In this document: positions 60,118 through 64,000 of the stretch, one piece after another
Numbering within the stretch: the stretch's first letter is position 1
How the letters are laid out: the number at the start of each line of letters is the position of its first letter
Origin: Marchantia polymorpha subsp. ruderalis
Lineage: Eukaryota > Streptophyta > Marchantiopsida > Marchantiales > Marchantiaceae
Direction: 5' to 3'
Length of the DNA stretch: 64,000 nucleotides
Assembly: GCA_037833965.1 (NCBI GenBank)
Contig: AP031351.1
Location: 8,506,501 to 8,570,500, forward strand
The notes under the pieces: model-generated
The model's input: only the letters and a program-made list of their open reading frames with translations
Databases searched by the model: none
What the model was told of the DNA's origin: nothing
Position numbers and translations under genes: made by a program

Positions 60118-60982
60118 ACAGAGAAATTGAATTCAAAGTAAGATTTTTTAGTTGCAAGGTGGCGAGTCAAACAGAAAGCATGTTCAGTCATGTGCAAGTA
60201 CGATCCACAGCGCACACTGGTTCCTATCGAGTCTGCCGGTAGCCCATACAGAACGCCACAAACTGGTCGTGTTCACATACGAACTCACGAATGCTGCTTC
60301 CTTGCTTTCTTTCCTCCATTGATTCCTTCCCACGGAACGAAGAATCGAGAATGGACTTTCGGTCATACTTCTGAATATTGCCACTCTGTTACGAAGTTAC
60401 GAAGCTTTGGACTCGAAGATCTGCTACGTCGTGCAACATCATGCCCCCTAATCGAGCCCAGCAACAGTCTCCGGCATCGGGCTGACCAATTACGGATTCT
60501 TTCTAAAGATCGAGAATATTCCGTATCCGCAGTTCCCTTCCGTCCCACGAAAACGACCAGACTCAGATTTCAGCGACTGACAATTGGCAGAAACTGGCAA
60601 ATATGCGCAAGGTGACGATGGACCGGCAGCGGAGCTTGTCCACGTCGACACTTTGCTGCTTTAGACACGTACTACTTGATGCGCGCGAGCAAGCCCACGT
60701 CACGAGTGCTTTGCACCTCCGCCTCCCGATAAAGCCCGGAACGACATCCAGCCGGCGTCCCGACGTCGGCGCTTTGCGGATTAGAGAAACCCGGGGACCT
60801 GGTCGGCTCCGGCATCGTCCAGCAAGCAGCCGCAGAGAGAGAAAGAGAGAACGCTGAGGTCCAAATGGCGCCAGTGGACGCGAGGGCCGCCGCCGCCGCC
60901 GCTGCTTCTGGCCGGAGGCGCGCGTTGGCCGACTCGGCAGACTGTTGTAGCGCCTGGACCACGTTACTTTGCGTCGGAGCTC

Positions 60983-61030
60983 GGGCGAGCGTATGAATGA
61001 AATGGGCAGACGAAATTTTCGGGTTCCGGA
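60983..61030. repeat. Left copy of a 48-bp repeat flanking the plastid insertion
   Basis: Matches 61404-61451 at about 42 of 48 positions in the same orientation, ending in CGAAATTTTCGGGT-CCGGA. The plastid-like sequence begins immediately after it. Confidence 0.8.
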
Positions 61031-61366
61031 TATAGATTTCCATTTTGGTTACTACAAATTTTGTATTTTAATAACATTTTTTTAAAATTTACTCTATATG
61101 AGAAGGAGCCGTATGAGGTTTTAGAACGTAGTTTATTTTAAAAAAATTTACAACCGTAACGAATGTCAGCTCAATCTGAAGGAGAGTATGCGGAAGCTTT
61201 GCAAATTTATTACGAAGCTATGCGGTTAGGAATTGATCCTTCTGATCGAAGTTATAGACTAATTAATATACGTCTTACTCATGCAAGTAATGGATAACAT
61301 GTTAAAGCTTTAGAATATTATTCTCAAGCTTTAGGACGAATTCCATCTTTGCCTCAAGCTTTTAAT
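61031..61366 (+). pseudogene. Nuclear plastid insertion: ycf3 intron end plus exon fragment
   Basis: 61163-61294 reads [21 protein letters not shown] and DPSDRSY, the start of plastid ycf3 exon 2, a TPR protein for photosystem I assembly. The frame is stopped by TAA at 61295, where the plastid gene has a Glu codon, but the match continues (KALEYY-like, then LPQAFN) to about 61366 and then stops dead at nuclear GC-rich sequence. Just upstream, 61031-61162 is AT-rich and contains GAGCCGTATGAGG, typical of domain V of a group II intron, and it runs into the exon start where ycf3 intron 1 should end. So this is an unspliced plastid-DNA copy. Several substitutions and the stop show it is old and non-functional. 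Confidence 0.9.
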
Positions 61367-61493
61367 TGGACGCACGGGGTGGGGGCCGCTGTATGGACAG
61401 CGGGGGCGAGAGAATGAATGAGATGAGCAGCCGAAATTTTCGGGTGCCGGAAGAAGGAATTGGAAGCGCGGGGGGAGGCTGTATGGACAGCGC
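61365..61493. repeat. Right flank: duplicated GC-rich units after the plastid insertion
   Basis: Contains the right 48-bp copy (61404-61451) and two copies of CTGTATGGACAGCG (61389-61402 and 61479-61492), each preceded by ATTGGA(C/A)GC(A/G)CGGGG. The arrangement is a tandem duplication of about 90 bases beside the plastid insertion. Confidence 0.75.
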
Positions 61494-61619
61494 GACAATG
61501 TTATCCGCCCGGCGCATGACGGGCGCCGGGCGGAGACGAGCCATGCTGCATGGCGTTACACAGCGAATTTTGGATCCGGACAAAGGGCGGGGGCGAATTT
61601 AGATTGGAGGTCCGAGGCG

Positions 61620-64000
61620 AGGCGCAGCTGTGCTGTGCTGGGGAGGAATGATTGCGTCGCGCTTCTTGATCGAGCACTTGGAGCCTGGCCTACTTTTGGA
61701 GGTGGATGCAATGGGGAGCGCGTGGTCAACTGTCGAAGCATCCTGCGCTGGGCTGTCTCATTTGGCCCTTCACTTTCGTAAGGTTGTCTCGATTTGGCTC
61801 CTCATTGTCGTGAGAGGCGTTTGGTCTTGCCGCCTTAGATTTCAAGGGTCGTGCATGCACCCTCATGTTGCCTCCCTCTCTCTCTCTCTCGCGGCTCGGA
61901 CCCTCTCGAGTCTCTAGTACTGCTGCAACTGTTGCGCACTCTGCGTCGCTTCTGCCACGAACTTCGAGCGCAGTCGACGCCAGCAGTGCCCGCGGACGTT
62001 ATCCGTGCTTCCTTCTTCTCGTGCTGTCTGACGTTTTCAGCTTTCCTCTCACAGTAGTTCCTGCTCGGCATCTCGAGTTTGACATTCTCCGACGCTGACC
62101 GGACATCCTGCTGCTCCGTATTTTTTAATCCTTTTCTTCAAAATCGCAGAGCATCTGAGGGCATCGGCCTTGACGAAACCTCCATCCGTCTTGGATCATA
62201 TTGTTCCACTGACAAAGCAGTCGAGTCGATCCCATTCAGACATTGGTAGTATGAGTCACAACTTCCTCATATAGCTTCTTCTCTTGTTACGATTTGCCGT
62301 GTTGATCTTCCAGCTGTGTTCACCCGGGACCATGATGGATGAATCCCTCAAAATCCATGGGATTCATCGTTGTGGACCTCCAACACGAGAGTAGGATCGT
62401 AGGAATATGTAAAAGCCCACATTTTTTGACTCATGTGAGGGCCCTATTCAAAACCTTGAGCTGAAAGTTTATGCAATTGTTCCGAGACATCTCAGCCTCG
62501 ATATCTTGTTATTATTGATGGCCACAACTGCATGATCGACATCATAGATTGCCGTAGGTCCAGAGTTGGAATTCGTACGTCCAGAAGCAATCGAGCATGT
62601 TGATGTTTGTTGGTCTCATGGTCTTGTTATTTACTGTATCAGGTCACATTGACTTGCAGGTGCCTTGAAAGAAAGCTCAGCGGATTTTTAATACTACGTA
62701 CCAGCTTTGTGTCTTTGAGTCCTAGTAAGCACAGTTTCTCACAAATCGACGTCACAATTCTTGAAATGTCAGAGGAAGAACGTCGAGTAGATTTCACGAT
62801 CATTTCATTCGAAAACTCTGTGCATCCTTTCTTGATTTGGGCAATTGAGTTTCCTTCGTCTTCCTTCTTCTGATATCTTCTGAGACCAGATTGTGCAGAT
62901 AGGTAATAGAGTGTTCGATAAATGAGAAGTTGGATACGGGAGTTTGTACCTTGATGGCCAAGTACGTGGGTTTAAGATTAAAGAGGTGAAAAAAATTCTA
63001 ACTCTTCAAAAAAGTTCGTCATATTCGCTTTCAAGTCACCGAGTAAAAGTCTCTCCAAGTTTTTCTGAAGAAACTAAATCGGAAGTATAATGCAGGACAC
63101 GGAAGTTTCAGGTCAAACCTGAGTATTTGGAACCACTTGGTAACGTTATTGGATTTTTTGAAGAGAATTCTTTCTGCGATTACAATTGTGATCTGCGCTT
63201 CTGTATCAGAAAACAACGAATAACATCCGAAAAGCGCGGACATTCCCTTGATAATATTTAAGCTCATTGTTTTATGGTTTGTTAGAATTTTGATGTTTTA
63301 ATTTTTTTAAGTGTTTTAGAATACAAATCGGAGTAATGCTTTATCTAAAAGTTGATTTGAATAAAATTTTAAGTTTTATTGCATATTCTCATCTATCATC
63401 TGGAAACAAAACCTGGGAAATTTGCATTCTTTATTCTAACTAAAATACAGTAAGAGCTTATAAAGCTATTTGATAAAAATACTTTGTTTGAACTGCAGAA
63501 TTTGGTATGAATTGACTTAATGTAAATTTCAAATAATTCAAATATTTATATCAAAAAATATAATATTTAAAACCAAAGTATAGTATGTCATTCATGATGA
63601 AGATCATGAAATTTTTATTACTTTTAATTACATATATCATGAGCAAATTCAGATACATATCAACTTATGTTTGTTTAATTTCAGTTAGTTAAATCAGTAA
63701 GTCTCTTTATTTCAAATATCTATTGAAATTTTCATAAACACAAAACTCAGAACTCCTAAGTAAAGAATTGTGTTGTTGTGGACTTCGCATCAAATAAAAT
63801 AACTACTTCTTTTTTCCCTTATCAGCTTATGTGATGTGTGTGTGTGTTTGTAGGCTGAATGGTATTTGGGTACAGTATTTTTTGCAACAATTGCTAAAGC
63901 GAGTGGAGGAAGCGCCAATAATCACTGAGTGCTTGGGATTGGTTGGGATCCAAACAAAATTGACAGGGTTATATCAAATCCTAGACGAATCATGGTACCA
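61620..64000. other. Right end of window, no supported gene
   Basis: Begins GC-rich, with a short CT tract near 61.87 kb, and becomes AT-rich after about 62.9 kb. The frames 61630-61917 (+), 62607-62873 (+) and 63031-63267 (-) are unrecognised. No RNA gene was seen. A gene extending in from the right edge cannot be excluded. Confidence 0.45.

Noticed and set aside
61163..61297. ycf3 as an active gene
   Set aside because: Premature TAA, loss of the remaining exon and abrupt join to GC-rich nuclear sequence show it is a pseudogene fragment.

Overview
This is a nuclear window from a land plant, most likely a bryophyte and possibly a liverwort such as Marchantia. That placement is inferred from plant-only gene families (GUN1, GAUT, DCD, GLUTAMINE DUMPER), short GT-AG introns, TTTAGGG-type telomere motifs, long purine-rich GC-rich 5' leaders and a decayed plastid ycf3 fragment. 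The species itself cannot be read from the sequence. Seven protein-coding genes can be supported, several only after joining exons across introns.

Layout. 1-4.5 kb is AT-rich and gene-poor. 4.7-6.5 kb (+) is a four-exon secreted inhibitor-I9 (subtilisin-propeptide-like) protein. 7.4-8.7 kb is bounded by a strong inverted repeat (transposon-like). 9.6-14.1 kb (+) is a two-exon CSB/ERCC6-type (CHR8) DNA-repair ATPase. 14.1-24.0 kb has no gene I can support; its last part is the GC-rich leader region of the next gene. 24.1-27.8 kb (+) is a five-exon GUN1 (PPR-SMR plastid-signalling protein). 30.6-32.8 kb (-) is a five-exon IadA-type isoaspartyl dipeptidase. 34.0-35.9 kb (-) is a two-exon galacturonosyltransferase (GAUT8/9-like). 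39.3-43.9 kb (-) is one three-exon DCD-domain gene, although it looks like two genes if introns are ignored. 44.7-52 kb is a very AT-rich desert with inverted-repeat elements and hairpins. 53.4-53.9 kb (-) is a GLUTAMINE DUMPER-like membrane protein. 54-62 kb is a repeat-rich region with a long CT tract, tandem repeats and a minisatellite, and it holds a nuclear plastid insertion (ycf3 intron end plus exon) at 61.03-61.37 kb. 62-64 kb is AT-rich without a recognised gene.

The genes do not form an operon or an obvious pathway. They are ordinary single plant transcription units: the three on the left half read rightward and the four on the right half read leftward. The most notable points are the bacterial-type isoaspartyl dipeptidase with plant introns and a secretory leader, the DCD protein with a long acidic tail carrying an EAR-like DLNLP motif, the GAUT upstream ORF that overlaps the main start as ATGA, and the ycf3 nuclear insertion next to duplicated flanking DNA. 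I saw no CRISPR array, rRNA, convincing tRNA, or evidence of a new multi-gene system.
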